A DNA stretch of 64,000 nucleotides from Prochlorococcus sp. AG-347-L20 (lineage in GTDB: Bacteria; Cyanobacteriota; Cyanobacteriia; PCC-6307; Cyanobiaceae), in the NCBI GenBank assembly GCA_003281225.1, contig QCCP01000008.1, forward strand, positions 16,949-80,948, written 5' to 3'. Position numbers and translations under genes: made by a program. Under the pieces are notes generated by a model. It was not told where the DNA came from, ran no database searches, and saw only the letters and a list, made by a program, of their open reading frames with translations. Positions 23,984 through 33,743 of this stretch are shown one piece after another (within the stretch, counting starts at the first letter, position 1; the number at the start of each line of letters is the position of its first letter).

Positions 23984-24127
23984 ATGACTCAAAATTCCAT
24001 GAATACTCCTTATGCAAAAAGAGTAGCTGAAAAATTTAGAGAGGCTCAAAACTATTTAAAAACTAATGGTTTTAGTAGATCAACTAAACATTTACTGGAA
24101 GATATTGAAAATTCTGTTGAAAAATAA
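23984..24127 (+). CDS. small soluble protein, 47 aa
   Basis: From ATG at 23984. Two charged helices are predicted, with no membrane segment. The stop overlaps the ATG of the next small gene by one base (TAATG), a sign that both are real and coupled. Confidence 0.5.
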   Translation: MTQNSMNTPYAKRVAEKFREAQNYLKTNGFSRSTKHLLEDIENSVEK

Positions 24128-24285
24128 TGCCAATACCTCCTCACTTACCACAACTACAATATGGCTACGATGATGGCTTTACAACCATTGTTTTTGGGTT
24201 AATAGGAAGTTGCTTAGGATGTATCTTAATTTTATTAATTTCATTTTTTGAATTTAAATTCAAAAAGCAAAATAGTAAGCCTTAA
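24127..24285 (+). CDS. single-helix membrane micro-protein, 52 aa
   Basis: A Pro-rich N-terminus (Met-Pro-Ile-Pro-Pro-His-Leu-Pro) and a Tyr-Gly-Tyr-Asp-Asp-Gly turn precede one long hydrophobic helix (about residues 20-42), then a basic tail. It is translationally coupled to the preceding 47-aa protein and ends 8 bases before the convergent ychF. Function unknown. Confidence 0.55.
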   Translation: MPIPPHLPQLQYGYDDGFTTIVFGLIGSCLGCILILLISFFEFKFKKQNSKP

Positions 24286-24293
24286 GAGACTTA

Positions 24294-25385
24294 CTAAACG
24301 TTAAATAAGAACTCCATTACATCACCTTCGTTAACAATATATTCCTTACCTTCACTTCTTAAAAGACCTTTAGTTTTTGCATTGGCAATTGAACCTGAAT
24401 CAATTAAATTTTGATACGAAATAGTCTGAGCTCTTATAAATCCTTTTTCAAAATCAGTATGAATTACTCCTGCTGCCTGTGGCGCAGTCATCCCATCTTT
24501 TATTGTCCAAGCTTTTGTCTCCTTTTCTCCGGTAGTGAAATAAGTTTTTAATCCCAATAATTTATATGTCGATCTAATTAAAGAACTTAATCCCCCTTCT
24601 TCTACTCCTAAGCCAATAAGGTAGTCTTTTTTATCTTCTGGTTCTAACTCTATTAATTCAGATTCGACTTGCGCTGATATTTTTATACATTCTGTATTTT
24701 CATTGCATGCAAAACTCTGAACTGTTGATGAAAAATCATTACCTTCAGCTAAATCATTTTCATTCAAATTAGTTGCGTAAATAATTGGTTTAGCCGTAAG
24801 GAAGCCTAATTGCTTAATTATTAAATTTTCTTCTTCATTCAAAGATATTGATCTAACTGAAAGGCCTTTCTCTAGCTCTTCTTCAATTTTTTCTAGTAAG
24901 GTATCTTCTTTAGCTGCCTCTTTACTAGTTCTAACCTGTTTTTTAATTCTTTCTCTTCTTTTTTGGAGTTGAGATAAATCAGCTAAATTCAATTCCAGAT
25001 TAATTATCTCAATGTCATCCAGGGGATCTACCTTTCCAGAAACATGAATTACATCACTATCTTCAAAGCATCTTACAACATGAACTATTGCATCAACCTC
25101 CCTAATATTTGATAAAAATTTATTCCCCAAACCTTCGCCTTTACTAGCTCCTTTTACTAGTCCTGCGATATCTACAAATTCAATTTTTGTTGGAATAATA
25201 TTTTGGCTAGAACTTAAATTACCTAACTCTTGCAACCTTTGATCTGGGACTGAGACTATGCCTTTATTAGGTTCTATAGTACAAAAGGGAAAATTAGCAG
25301 CTTGGGCCTTAGCATTTTCTACAAGTGCATTAAATAGAGTTGATTTTCCAACATTTGGTAATCCAATAATACCTGCTTTTAACAT
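24294..25385 (-). CDS. ychF: redox-regulated ATPase/GTPase YchF (OLA1 family)
   Basis: A ribosome-associated P-loop NTPase that prefers ATP. The P-loop Gly-Leu-Pro-Asn-Val-Gly-Lys-Ser-Thr is at residues 8-16, Asp-Ile-Ala-Gly-Leu (G3) is near 73-77, and the Asn-Leu-Asn-Glu G4 segment deviates from NKxD, as is usual in this ATP-preferring family. A coiled-coil insertion (about 135-175) and a C-terminal TGS domain complete the expected architecture. The 363-aa length is standard. Confidence 0.95.
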   Translation of the reverse strand: MLKAGIIGLPNVGKSTLFNALVENAKAQAANFPFCTIEPNKGIVSVPDQRLQELGNLSSSQNIIPTKIEFVDIAGLVKGASKGEGLGNKFLSNIREVDAIVHVVRCFEDSDVIHVSGKVDPLDDIEIINLELNLADLSQLQKRRERIKKQVRTSKEAAKEDTLLEKIEEELEKGLSVRSISLNEEENLIIKQLGFLTAKPIIYATNLNENDLAEGNDFSSTVQSFACNENTECIKISAQVESELIELEPEDKKDYLIGLGVEEGGLSSLIRSTYKLLGLKTYFTTGEKETKAWTIKDGMTAPQAAGVIHTDFEKGFIRAQTISYQNLIDSGSIANAKTKGLLRSEGKEYIVNEGDVMEFLFNV

Positions 25386-25529
25386 TTGAAAAAACTTATG
25401 GAAAAATTATCAAGAAAACATCTTCTAGTAATATAGTATTTACTTAACCAATCTTGGATAAGTTAATTATAATCGTTTTGATTATTTATTTAGTTCCTAA
25501 ATATTCTCTACTTCTGCTTTTAAAAAGAA

Positions 25530-26591
25530 ATGTTTGATTTAATAAAAAAAAATATGAATCTAAGAAGTGGAATTATATTGCTTTCTCTAGCTATATTTTT
25601 CGTTTTTATAACCAATTCCTTCAAGAAAAATAAGTCAAAAGATATTTCTGATTTTGTAGTTCAAGTTGAAAAAGGAATCCTCTCAGATTCAATTAATACT
25701 AGTGGTGAAGTAAAAGCAATAAGGACAAGCAATATTGGGCCTCGGAAGCAAGGCGTAATAAAAGAAATCAAAGTAGATGAGGGCGATCTTGTAAAAAAAG
25801 ATCAGGTTTTAGCTTCTCTTGATGATGAAGACTTTATCTATAAAATTGAAGAACTTGAATTAAATGTAGAAAAACAAAAATCTGAATTTTTAAGAAGGGA
25901 ATATTTATATCAAGAAGGCGCGGTAAGTAAAGAAGACTATGAAAGTTATAAAAATAACTACAACATTAGTAGCGTAAAGCTTAATGATGCAAAAGCTGAA
26001 AAAAGTTTCTATCTAATTAAAGCTCCTTATGGAGGAAAAATAACTGCAAAATATGCTGAGATAGGATCTTATGTCACACCAAGTACAAACTTAAGTTCAG
26101 ACCCTAAAACCAAAAACTTTATTTTTGAACTATCAGAGGGCCTAGAAATTGTTGCTAAAGTTCCTGAGAGTGACATTGGCAGAATAAAAATAGGTCAAGA
26201 AGCCTCAGTAAGAATTGAGGCTTATCCCTCAAAAAAATATAGTGCCCTAGTTAAAAAAATAGCTACAAGAGCTGTAAAAGATAACAATGTAACCTCATTC
26301 GAAGTAACTTTAAATTTTAAAGATATTTTTGAAGAAATTAAAATTGGAATGACTGCAGATCTTGAATTTAGAGTCGAAGGTAATGAAGAAAAAATCTTAG
26401 TACCAACAGTTTCTATTGTCACTGAAAAAGGTGAAAAAGGAATTTTGAAAGTTGATAAAAACAATTCTCCCATATTTGAAAAAATCGAAATTGGTATTAG
26501 CAGTGGAAATAAAACTTCAGTCATTAATGGATTAGAACCTGGAGAGCAAATCTTTATTGATATTCCACCTTGGGCTAAGAAGAGAAAATGA
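25530..26591 (+). CDS. membrane-fusion protein / efflux adaptor (HlyD-MacA type)
   Basis: A single N-terminal anchor (about residues 13-30) leads to a periplasmic adaptor. The lipoyl-like half-motifs Gly-Val-Ile-Lys-Glu-Ile-Lys-Val-Asp-Glu-Gly-Asp-Leu-Val (about 71-84) and Ile-Lys-Ala-Pro-Tyr-Gly-Gly-Lys-Ile (about 162-170) flank a short helical hairpin. A beta-barrel domain with Val-Arg-Ile-Glu-Ala-Tyr-Pro follows. These are the elements of RND/ABC adaptor proteins. No pump gene is adjacent: the next gene, polA, overlaps it by 4 bases, so the partner must lie elsewhere. Confidence 0.85.
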   Translation: MFDLIKKNMNLRSGIILLSLAIFFVFITNSFKKNKSKDISDFVVQVEKGILSDSINTSGEVKAIRTSNIGPRKQGVIKEIKVDEGDLVKKDQVLASLDDEDFIYKIEELELNVEKQKSEFLRREYLYQEGAVSKEDYESYKNNYNISSVKLNDAKAEKSFYLIKAPYGGKITAKYAEIGSYVTPSTNLSSDPKTKNFIFELSEGLEIVAKVPESDIGRIKIGQEASVRIEAYPSKKYSALVKKIATRAVKDNNVTSFEVTLNFKDIFEEIKIGMTADLEFRVEGNEEKILVPTVSIVTEKGEKGILKVDKNNSPIFEKIEIGISSGNKTSVINGLEPGEQIFIDIPPWAKKRK

Positions 26592-29518
26592 GTTTAAAAT
26601 CTGAAAACTCTAAAAAACCAATTTTACTTTTAGTCGATGGCCACTCTCTTGCTTTTAGAAGCTTCTATGCATTTAGCAAAGGGATTGATGGAGGTTTAAC
26701 TACCAAAGAGGGATTTCCAACAAGTGTCACTTATGGATTCCTAAAAAGTCTTCTGGATAATTGCAAAAATATTAGTCCTGAGGGTGTTTGTATTACGTTT
26801 GATACCGAAAAACCAACTTTCAGACATGAATTAGATCCAAATTATAAGGCCAATAGAGATGTGGCACCAGATGTTTTTTTTCAGGATATTGAACAACTAG
26901 AAATCATCTTAGAAGAAAGCCTTAATTTACCAATTTTTAAATCTCCAGGATACGAAGCAGATGATCTCCTAGGCACAATTGCAAATGATGCTTCATCTAA
27001 AGGATGGTGCGTGAATATTCTTTCTGGAGATAGGGACTTATTTCAATTAGTAGATGATCAAAAAGATATTTATGTACTTTATATGGGTGGTGGTCCATAT
27101 GCGAAAAGTGGAAATCCAACTCTTATGAATGAAAATGGGGTAAAAGAAAAATTAGGTGTTGCGCCAGAAAGAGTAGTTGATCTTAAAGCCCTAACTGGTG
27201 ATAGTTCTGATAATATTCCAGGTATTAAAGGGGTAGGTCCAAAAACTGCAATTAATCTACTAAAAGAGAACGACACGCTTGATGGAATCTATCAGGCTTT
27301 GGACAAGATTCAGCAGAACAACGATAAGAAATATAAAGGATTTATCAAAGGTTCAGTTATAGAAAAGCTAAGAAACGATAAACATAATGCTTTTCTTTCC
27401 AGGGATTTAGCAAAAATAAATACTGAGGTGCCTTTAATTTTAAGTAATGGTTATGAATTAAAAAATATAAATCAAGAACTACTTTCAGAGTCACTGAAAA
27501 AATTAGAACTATCAACACTACTTAGACAAATTGATATTTTCAATTCAACTTTCAGCAAAGGTGGTTTTGACAAAAATAGTGTAGCTAAAGAGGAGGAGAA
27601 GGCACCAAAAGTCGCAGGCAATAATGAATTAGAAAATAGTGAAAATAAAATCCCTAAAATCAACGTAACTGTTGTAAATGATTTCGAATTACTTGATAAA
27701 TTAATTCAAAGATTAGACAAGACTAATCAAATAGTTTCTTTAGATACAGAGACCAATAGTTTGAATCCAATCGATGCGGAACTTGTTGGGATAGGGTTAT
27801 GTCTTGGAGAAGAAAATGATGATTTATTTTATATACCTCTTGGTCATCAAACAAAAAAGGAGACCTCCAATCAATTATCAATAGAAGATGTTTTCTCAAA
27901 GCTAAGAAATTGGATAGAAGATCCAAAAAAAGAAAAGGCACTCCAAAATTCAAAATTTGATAGGCAAATATTTTTTAATCATGGACTTGATCTTAAAGGC
28001 GTAACCTTTGACACCTTGTTAGCAGACTACCTTCTTAATAATCAGGAGAAACATGGGTTAAGTGAAATTAGTTTTAGATTATTTGGATTTAAGCCTCCTT
28101 CATTTAAGGAGACAGTTGGAAAAAATAAAGACTTTTCATTGGTTGATATTGATGAAGCAAGTATTTACTGCGGTTATGATGTTTTTCTAACTTTTAAGAT
28201 TGTCAAAATTTTTAAAGAAAGTTTTTCAAAGGAAAAAGATGAATTAATCAAATTGTTCGAAGAAATCGAGTTGCCTTTAGAGCCGATATTGTCCCAAATG
28301 GAAATGAATGGCATAACCATCGACATCCCTTATTTGGATAAACTCTCAAAAGAATTAAAAAGCACCTTAGAAGATATTGAAAATAAAGTTTATGAGTTAG
28401 CAGAGGAGAGTTTCAATCTATCTTCACCAAAACAACTTGGTGAGATCTTGTTTGAAAAATTAAATTTGGATAAGAAAAAATCACGTAAAACAAAAACAGG
28501 ATGGAGTACAGATGCAGTAGTTCTGGAAAGATTAGTCGACGAACATGAAATAATCCAACATTTAATAAAACATAGAACTCTTAGCAAATTACTTAGCACC
28601 TATATTGATGCTCTTCCAAATCTTATTAACGAAAAGACAGGAAGAGTTCATACAAACTTTAATCAAGCGGCTACAGCGACTGGGAGACTAAGTAGTAGCA
28701 ATCCTAATCTTCAGAATATCCCGGTTAGGACTGAATTTAGTAGGAGAATCAGAAAAGCATTCTTGCCTGAAAAAAATTGGAAACTTTTATCAGCTGATTA
28801 TTCTCAGATCGAATTAAGAATACTCGCTCACTTAGCGGATGAAGAAATACTAATAAATGCATTTCATAAAAATGATGACATTCATTCTTTGACTGCAAGA
28901 TTAATTTTTGAGAAAGAGGAAATTTCTTCTGATGAGAGGAGAGTTGGGAAAACAATAAATTTCGGAGTTATCTATGGTATGGGGATAAAAAAGTTTGCCC
29001 GTTCAACAGGAGTAAGTACTCCAGAAGCAAAAGAATTCCTAATAAAATACAAAGAAAGATATTCAAAAATTTTCAAATTTCTTGAACTTCAAGAAAGGCT
29101 TGCCTTATCAAAAGGTTATGTAAAAACAATTTTTGGTCGAAAAAGAGAATTTAAGTTTGATAAAAATGGACTTGGAAGACTACTAGGAAAAGATCCTTAC
29201 GAAATTGACTTGCAATCCGCAAGAAGAGCTGGCATGGAAGCACAGTCACTAAGAGCCGCCGCCAATGCCCCAATTCAGGGTTCAAGTGCAGATATTATTA
29301 AAATTGCAATGGTTCAACTAAATAAAAAATTCATAGAAATGAATGTTCCAGTAAAGATGCTTTTACAAGTACATGATGAATTATTGTTTGAAGTTGAACC
29401 AGATTTTTTGGAAATTACGACGAAATTAGTAAAGAAGACTATGGAAGATTGTGTAAAATTAAATGTGCCTCTTTTAGTTGATATTGGAATTGGAGACAAT
29501 TGGATGGAGACAAAATAA
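26588..29518 (+). CDS. polA: DNA polymerase I
   Basis: A full three-domain PolA of 976 aa. The N-terminal 5' nuclease (about residues 10-300) has the acidic metal-site segments Asp-Gly-His-Ser and Glu-Ala-Asp-Asp. The 3'-5' exonuclease (about 360-560) keeps the catalytic Asp-Thr-Glu motif. The polymerase domain (about 580-976) contains Asp-Tyr-Ser-Gln-Ile-Glu-Leu-Arg (motif A), Arg-x-x-Gly-Lys-Thr-Ile-Asn-Phe-Gly (motif B) and Val-His-Asp-Glu (motif C). Proofreading is therefore probably active. It overlaps the upstream adaptor gene by 4 bases. Confidence 0.97.
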   Translation: MSLKSENSKKPILLLVDGHSLAFRSFYAFSKGIDGGLTTKEGFPTSVTYGFLKSLLDNCKNISPEGVCITFDTEKPTFRHELDPNYKANRDVAPDVFFQDIEQLEIILEESLNLPIFKSPGYEADDLLGTIANDASSKGWCVNILSGDRDLFQLVDDQKDIYVLYMGGGPYAKSGNPTLMNENGVKEKLGVAPERVVDLKALTGDSSDNIPGIKGVGPKTAINLLKENDTLDGIYQALDKIQQNNDKKYKGFIKGSVIEKLRNDKHNAFLSRDLAKINTEVPLILSNGYELKNINQELLSESLKKLELSTLLRQIDIFNSTFSKGGFDKNSVAKEEEKAPKVAGNNELENSENKIPKINVTVVNDFELLDKLIQRLDKTNQIVSLDTETNSLNPIDAELVGIGLCLGEENDDLFYIPLGHQTKKETSNQLSIEDVFSKLRNWIEDPKKEKALQNSKFDRQIFFNHGLDLKGVTFDTLLADYLLNNQEKHGLSEISFRLFGFKPPSFKETVGKNKDFSLVDIDEASIYCGYDVFLTFKIVKIFKESFSKEKDELIKLFEEIELPLEPILSQMEMNGITIDIPYLDKLSKELKSTLEDIENKVYELAEESFNLSSPKQLGEILFEKLNLDKKKSRKTKTGWSTDAVVLERLVDEHEIIQHLIKHRTLSKLLSTYIDALPNLINEKTGRVHTNFNQAATATGRLSSSNPNLQNIPVRTEFSRRIRKAFLPEKNWKLLSADYSQIELRILAHLADEEILINAFHKNDDIHSLTARLIFEKEEISSDERRVGKTINFGVIYGMGIKKFARSTGVSTPEAKEFLIKYKERYSKIFKFLELQERLALSKGYVKTIFGRKREFKFDKNGLGRLLGKDPYEIDLQSARRAGMEAQSLRAAANAPIQGSSADIIKIAMVQLNKKFIEMNVPVKMLLQVHDELLFEVEPDFLEITTKLVKKTMEDCVKLNVPLLVDIGIGDNWMETK

Positions 29519-29542
29519 ACCTTATGAAATACTTATTTTAAG

Positions 29543-31012
29543 ATGATCAAACTTTTTAATACTTTAAGCAAAAAAGTTGAGGTTTTTAAGCCTATTGATG
29601 ATGTAGTAAAAATTTATTGTTGTGGGGTAACTGTTTATGATTTATGTCATCTTGGTCATGCCAGAAGTTATATCGCTTGGGATGTATTGAGAAGATTTTT
29701 AATTTACAGTGATTTCAAAGTGAAGTATGTCCAAAATTTTACAGATATTGATGACAAGATCTTAAAAAGAGCGAAAGAAGAAAGCAGTTCAATGAAGGAA
29801 GTATCTGAAAAAAATATCATTGAATTTCATAAAGATATGGATTCTTTAGGGATAATGCGTCCGGATAGCATGCCAAGAGCAACGAATCATATATGCAATA
29901 TCTGCTCCTTCATAACAATCCTTGAGGATAAAGGTTATGCATACTCCAGGGATGGAGATGTTTATTATTCTGTTTTCAAAAATAAAAATTATGGAAAGCT
30001 AAGTAATCAAAATTTACAAGAACAAAATATCAATCAGCAAGGAAGAATGGTTAATGAAGAAAATAGTAAAAAACTTAATCCGCAAGATTTTGCGCTATGG
30101 AAAAAAGCCAAAGATGATGAACCATTTTTTGATTCGCCATGGGGTAAAGGTAGGCCAGGATGGCATATTGAATGTTCGGCAATGGTTAAAGATGAATTAG
30201 GAGATACTATCGATATCCATTTAGGTGGTTCTGATTTGATTTTTCCACATCATGAGAATGAAATCGCCCAATCAGAAGCAGCCAATGGTAAAAAGCTAGC
30301 GAACTATTGGTTACACAATGGGATGGTCAATGTAAATGGACAAAAGATGAGTAAATCCCTTAAAAATTTTAAAACTATCAGAGAGCTAATTAATTCAGGT
30401 ATAAGCCCTATGACTTTGCGATATTTTGTGATGACTGTGAATTATAGAAAACCACTTGATTTTACTGATGAATCTTTAAGGAGTGCTTCAGAAGCTTGGA
30501 AAAACATTAATGTAGCCCTTTCTTTTTTGGACCTTACAAAAGATGCTTTTAAATCTATTGATAAGAATGAATCTATCGAAGACGAATATAAAGAGAAAAT
30601 AAGCTTTGAATTATCTCAAAAAAAGCTTAAATTTTCTGAGGCTCTAGGAAATGACCTTAATACAGCAGGTGCTATTGCAATTATTTACGATTTAGCAAAA
30701 CCATTAAAAAACTTTTTAAACCAATTTCAAAGGATCGAAGGTTTTAAAATAGACCTAAATGAAAAATTCTTTCTACTTGAGAATTTTAAAACTCTTGAAA
30801 AGTTGACTGAGGTACTTGGTCTTAAAAAAGAGGTTTTAGTAAAAGAAAGTAAAATAAAAGAAGAAGAAATATCAATGCTTATTAATGAAAGATTGAAAGC
30901 AAAAAAAGAAAAGAATTATACGAAGGCCGATGAAATTAGGAATTTGTTAAAAGAAAAAGGTATTGAACTTATTGATCAATCAAAGGAAATAACAACATGG
31001 ATAAGGGTCTAA
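29543..31012 (+). CDS. cysS: cysteinyl-tRNA synthetase
   Basis: Class I synthetase charging tRNA-Cys. The HIGH motif appears as His-Leu-Gly-His (about residues 36-39), and Lys-Met-Ser-Lys-Ser (about 270) is intact. Zn ligands are expected at Cys28, a later Cys in His-Ile-Glu-Cys-Ser, and the His residues of Phe-Pro-His-His-Glu-Asn-Glu. The C-terminal DALR-like domain ends in a Lys-Ala-Asp-Glu-Ile-Arg segment. At 489 aa it is full length. It starts 24 bases after polA. Confidence 0.97.
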   Translation: MIKLFNTLSKKVEVFKPIDDVVKIYCCGVTVYDLCHLGHARSYIAWDVLRRFLIYSDFKVKYVQNFTDIDDKILKRAKEESSSMKEVSEKNIIEFHKDMDSLGIMRPDSMPRATNHICNICSFITILEDKGYAYSRDGDVYYSVFKNKNYGKLSNQNLQEQNINQQGRMVNEENSKKLNPQDFALWKKAKDDEPFFDSPWGKGRPGWHIECSAMVKDELGDTIDIHLGGSDLIFPHHENEIAQSEAANGKKLANYWLHNGMVNVNGQKMSKSLKNFKTIRELINSGISPMTLRYFVMTVNYRKPLDFTDESLRSASEAWKNINVALSFLDLTKDAFKSIDKNESIEDEYKEKISFELSQKKLKFSEALGNDLNTAGAIAIIYDLAKPLKNFLNQFQRIEGFKIDLNEKFFLLENFKTLEKLTEVLGLKKEVLVKESKIKEEEISMLINERLKAKKEKNYTKADEIRNLLKEKGIELIDQSKEITTWIRV

Positions 31013-31094
31013 ATTTTAAGAAAAAAACCAATTTGAAATTTTTGTTTTTTAAATACACCTTTAAATGGGAAGATATTAGAAATATCAGAGAAAA

Positions 31095-32324
31095 TTGAAA
31101 TACATTACTGTGCTCGGTTCTACTGGTTCAATTGGGACTCAAACTCTCGAAATAGCTAGTGAGCAACCTGATAAGTTTAAAGCCGTAGCTCTTTCGGCAG
31201 GAAGAAATATTAATTTATTAACAGAACAAGTTAAAACACATAAACCAGAAGTAGTTGCGATTGAGGATGAAAATCTTATAGAAGATTTAAAAGATAATAT
31301 TAATAACTTAGATTTGGATAGTACTCCCTTGGTTTTGAGTGGCAAGGAGGGGATTAACGCTGTTGCGGCATGGGATAAGGCAGATACTGTGGTTACAGGG
31401 ATAGTAGGATGTGCAGGCTTAATTCCAACAATGTCAGCAATTAATGCGGGGAAAAATATTGCACTTGCTAACAAAGAAACTTTAATTGCGGCAGGACCAA
31501 TTGTTATTCCTGCATTAAAGAAAAATAATAGTAGGCTTTTACCTGCTGATTCAGAACATTCTGCTATCTTTCAATGTTTACAAGGATTACCCAATTATGA
31601 AAATGCAGATTTTTCAACAGGAGAGATACCTAAAGGTTTAAAAGCTATACATTTAACAGCTTCTGGTGGTGCTTTCAGAGATTGGGCCGTTGAGGATTTA
31701 AAACATGTCACAGTGGAAGATGCAACTTCACATCCTAATTGGGATATGGGAAAAAAAATAACTGTAGATTCTGCAACTCTTATGAATAAAGGATTAGAAG
31801 TTATAGAAGCTCACTATTTATTTGGGACCTCTTACGAAAATATCGAAATAGTTATCCACCCTCAAAGCATTATTCATTCAATGATTGAGATGGAAGATTC
31901 TTCAGTATTAGCTCAATTAGGTTGGCCAGATATGAAACTACCCATTTTATATGCGATGAGTTGGCCTGAAAGATTTAAAACAAATTGGAAAAGATTAAAC
32001 CTTAGTGAAATTGGAAAATTAACTTTTAAAGAGCCAGACGAGTTTAAATATCCATGCATGGGACTTGCCTATGCCGCAGGAAAATCTTCTGGGACTATGC
32101 CTGCAGTCTTAAATGCTGCTAATGAAATGGCTGTTGAACAATTCCTTAAAGAAAAAATTTCTTTTCAAGAAATTCCAACATTTATAAGTAAAGCTTGTGA
32201 ATCACATAAGGAGAATTTGAATTTGAGTCCCGAATTGGAGGATATTCTTGAAGTAGACAATTGGGCCAGACTTTTTGTTGAGCAAGAAATTAAAAAAGGA
32301 AAAAAATACGTAAGTATTGGATAA
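31095..32324 (+). CDS. dxr: 1-deoxy-D-xylulose 5-phosphate reductoisomerase
   Basis: Commits DXP to the MEP isoprenoid pathway, which supplies carotenoids, the phytol tail and quinones. The NADPH-binding Gly-Ser-Thr-Gly-Ser-Ile-Gly (residues 8-14) opens the protein. Metal and substrate residues are seen in Pro-Ala-Asp-Ser-Glu-His-Ser and in the Asn-x-x-Asn-Glu segment of the C-terminal half. The 409-aa length is typical. The next gene begins 2 bases after its stop. Confidence 0.97.
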   Translation: MKYITVLGSTGSIGTQTLEIASEQPDKFKAVALSAGRNINLLTEQVKTHKPEVVAIEDENLIEDLKDNINNLDLDSTPLVLSGKEGINAVAAWDKADTVVTGIVGCAGLIPTMSAINAGKNIALANKETLIAAGPIVIPALKKNNSRLLPADSEHSAIFQCLQGLPNYENADFSTGEIPKGLKAIHLTASGGAFRDWAVEDLKHVTVEDATSHPNWDMGKKITVDSATLMNKGLEVIEAHYLFGTSYENIEIVIHPQSIIHSMIEMEDSSVLAQLGWPDMKLPILYAMSWPERFKTNWKRLNLSEIGKLTFKEPDEFKYPCMGLAYAAGKSSGTMPAVLNAANEMAVEQFLKEKISFQEIPTFISKACESHKENLNLSPELEDILEVDNWARLFVEQEIKKGKKYVSIG

Positions 32325-32326
32325 AA

Positions 32327-32671
32327 GTGAATATTAAAAAGCATCTTCTACTATGCGCAACACCCACAAAACAGAAATGCTTTAAAGGCAATGAAGGTCA
32401 AAAAACATGGGAATGCCTGAAAAAGACTTTAAAAAAATTTGAGAATGATCCCTGTACAAAAAACGTTCATATATTAAGATCAAAAGCTGACTGTTTAAGG
32501 ATATGTAAGAACGGCCCAATTCTTCTTGTTTGGCCTGATGGTATTTGGTACGAGAAAGTTTCTCCAGAAAAAATTTCAGAAATTTTTACCTCACACATTA
32601 TTAACGACAAGCCAATAGAAAAATGGATTTTTAAAAAAACCCCATTTTTAAATAGTCCTAGATACTTATAA
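32327..32671 (+). CDS. thioredoxin-like [2Fe-2S] ferredoxin domain protein
   Basis: A 114-aa protein with the spacing of thioredoxin-fold [2Fe-2S] ferredoxins (NuoE/Shethna-like). The first Cys pair is Cys-Ala-Thr-Pro-Thr-Lys-Gln-Lys-Cys (about residues 9-17). The second is Cys-Leu-Arg-Ile-Cys (about 56-60), followed by Asn-Gly-Pro-Ile-Leu-Leu-Val-Trp-Pro-Asp-Gly-Ile-Trp-Tyr. It starts with GTG 2 bases after dxr, so it may be co-expressed with the MEP pathway, whose late enzymes need electrons; that link is an inference. It overlaps the convergent hydrolase gene by 14 bases. Confidence 0.82.
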   Translation: MNIKKHLLLCATPTKQKCFKGNEGQKTWECLKKTLKKFENDPCTKNVHILRSKADCLRICKNGPILLVWPDGIWYEKVSPEKISEIFTSHIINDKPIEKWIFKKTPFLNSPRYL

Positions 32672-33743
32672 ACCAGTTCTTTACGACTTCGTCTGACCAG
32701 CAACCATTAATCGAGTGAAAACCATTATGACCTCCTTTTTCAGTTATGAGAATAGTAAATTTATCAATAAGTTCTTTTCTTAAATTTAAAGTATCCTTAT
32801 ATGGAACCCAAGGATCATCTTTGGCATGAATGAAAAGCATTTTAGGTAATTTTTTTATTGAGTTTTGGATTCTAAATATTGGAGATGCTTTAACATAATA
32901 ATCTTCTAAAGAATCAAATCCCCAACTTGGAGCTGTAAATTTCTGATCAAATTCCCTTATACTTTTTAAAGCTCTAATTTTTTTTCTTAATTTCTTATTA
33001 TTAAGAATTATGCCTTCATCATTAAATCCTTCCCATAACTGATTTTTTAAGCTATGAAGTAACCATTTTTGGTATATATAATTTCTAGATTTTTCAATAC
33101 AGAGACTGCATGATGATAAATCTAAAGGGCTACTCACGCAGGCTAGGCCATCTAAAAGTTTTTCTTCTTTGTTTTCATCGTAATCTAAGCAGGCATTTAA
33201 AAGAATTGTTCCACCTAAAGATAATCCAACTCCGTAAATTGGAAGATTATTCATCTTAATGAGATCTTTAAACTCTAAATTAATAAATTTTTTAAAATAA
33301 TTAATTGCTGAAATAACATCACTGGAGCATCTAGCACAATAATTTCCTTTAGCTAAATATCTCGCAGATCCAGATCCTCTCAGATTTAATTTAAGAACTC
33401 CAAAACCATTATTTGCTAATTTCCTAGAGATTCTTCTTAAACCAAACCGTTTAGTTGAGCCCCCTAAACCATGCGTAACGATTGCAAAACCCCTAAGTGA
33501 GTCTAAGTTTTCAGGTAGTTCTAAAAACCCTAGAAGATAATCAAATTCAAATTTTTTAGAAAGAATTTTATTAATCGGAAAGAATATTTTTTTATTTTTT
33601 TTTGATTTACCAAGATCAATAACAAAAGTATCTCTCAAAGTTTGTAAGTCGCCACCTATCCAAGGTAAGACTTCCCGAAATGGCTTATTTTTTAAGTAAT
33701 CTGAAAAACTAAAATATATACTATTATTTCTCCCCAACTCCAA
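32658..33743 (-). CDS. alpha/beta hydrolase of the YheT type
   Basis: A 361-aa hydrolase. The nucleophile elbow is Gly-Val-Gly-Leu-Ser-Leu-Gly-Gly (about residue 172), the acid is likely in His-Ala-Lys-Asp-Asp-Pro-Trp-Val-Pro (about 310) and the base in Gly-Gly-His-Asn-Gly-Phe (about 340). An early Gly-Leu-Gly-Gly-Ser-Thr oxyanion region and Leu-Asn-Leu-Arg-Gly-Ser-Gly fit the YheT/ABHD1-3 group. The start is a TTG inside the end of pntB (20-base overlap), with no ATG available nearby. The substrate is unknown, possibly a lipid ester. Confidence 0.82.
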   Translation of the reverse strand: MELGRNNSIYFSFSDYLKNKPFREVLPWIGGDLQTLRDTFVIDLGKSKKNKKIFFPINKILSKKFEFDYLLGFLELPENLDSLRGFAIVTHGLGGSTKRFGLRRISRKLANNGFGVLKLNLRGSGSARYLAKGNYCARCSSDVISAINYFKKFINLEFKDLIKMNNLPIYGVGLSLGGTILLNACLDYDENKEEKLLDGLACVSSPLDLSSCSLCIEKSRNYIYQKWLLHSLKNQLWEGFNDEGIILNNKKLRKKIRALKSIREFDQKFTAPSWGFDSLEDYYVKASPIFRIQNSIKKLPKMLFIHAKDDPWVPYKDTLNLRKELIDKFTILITEKGGHNGFHSINGCWSDEVVKNWFISI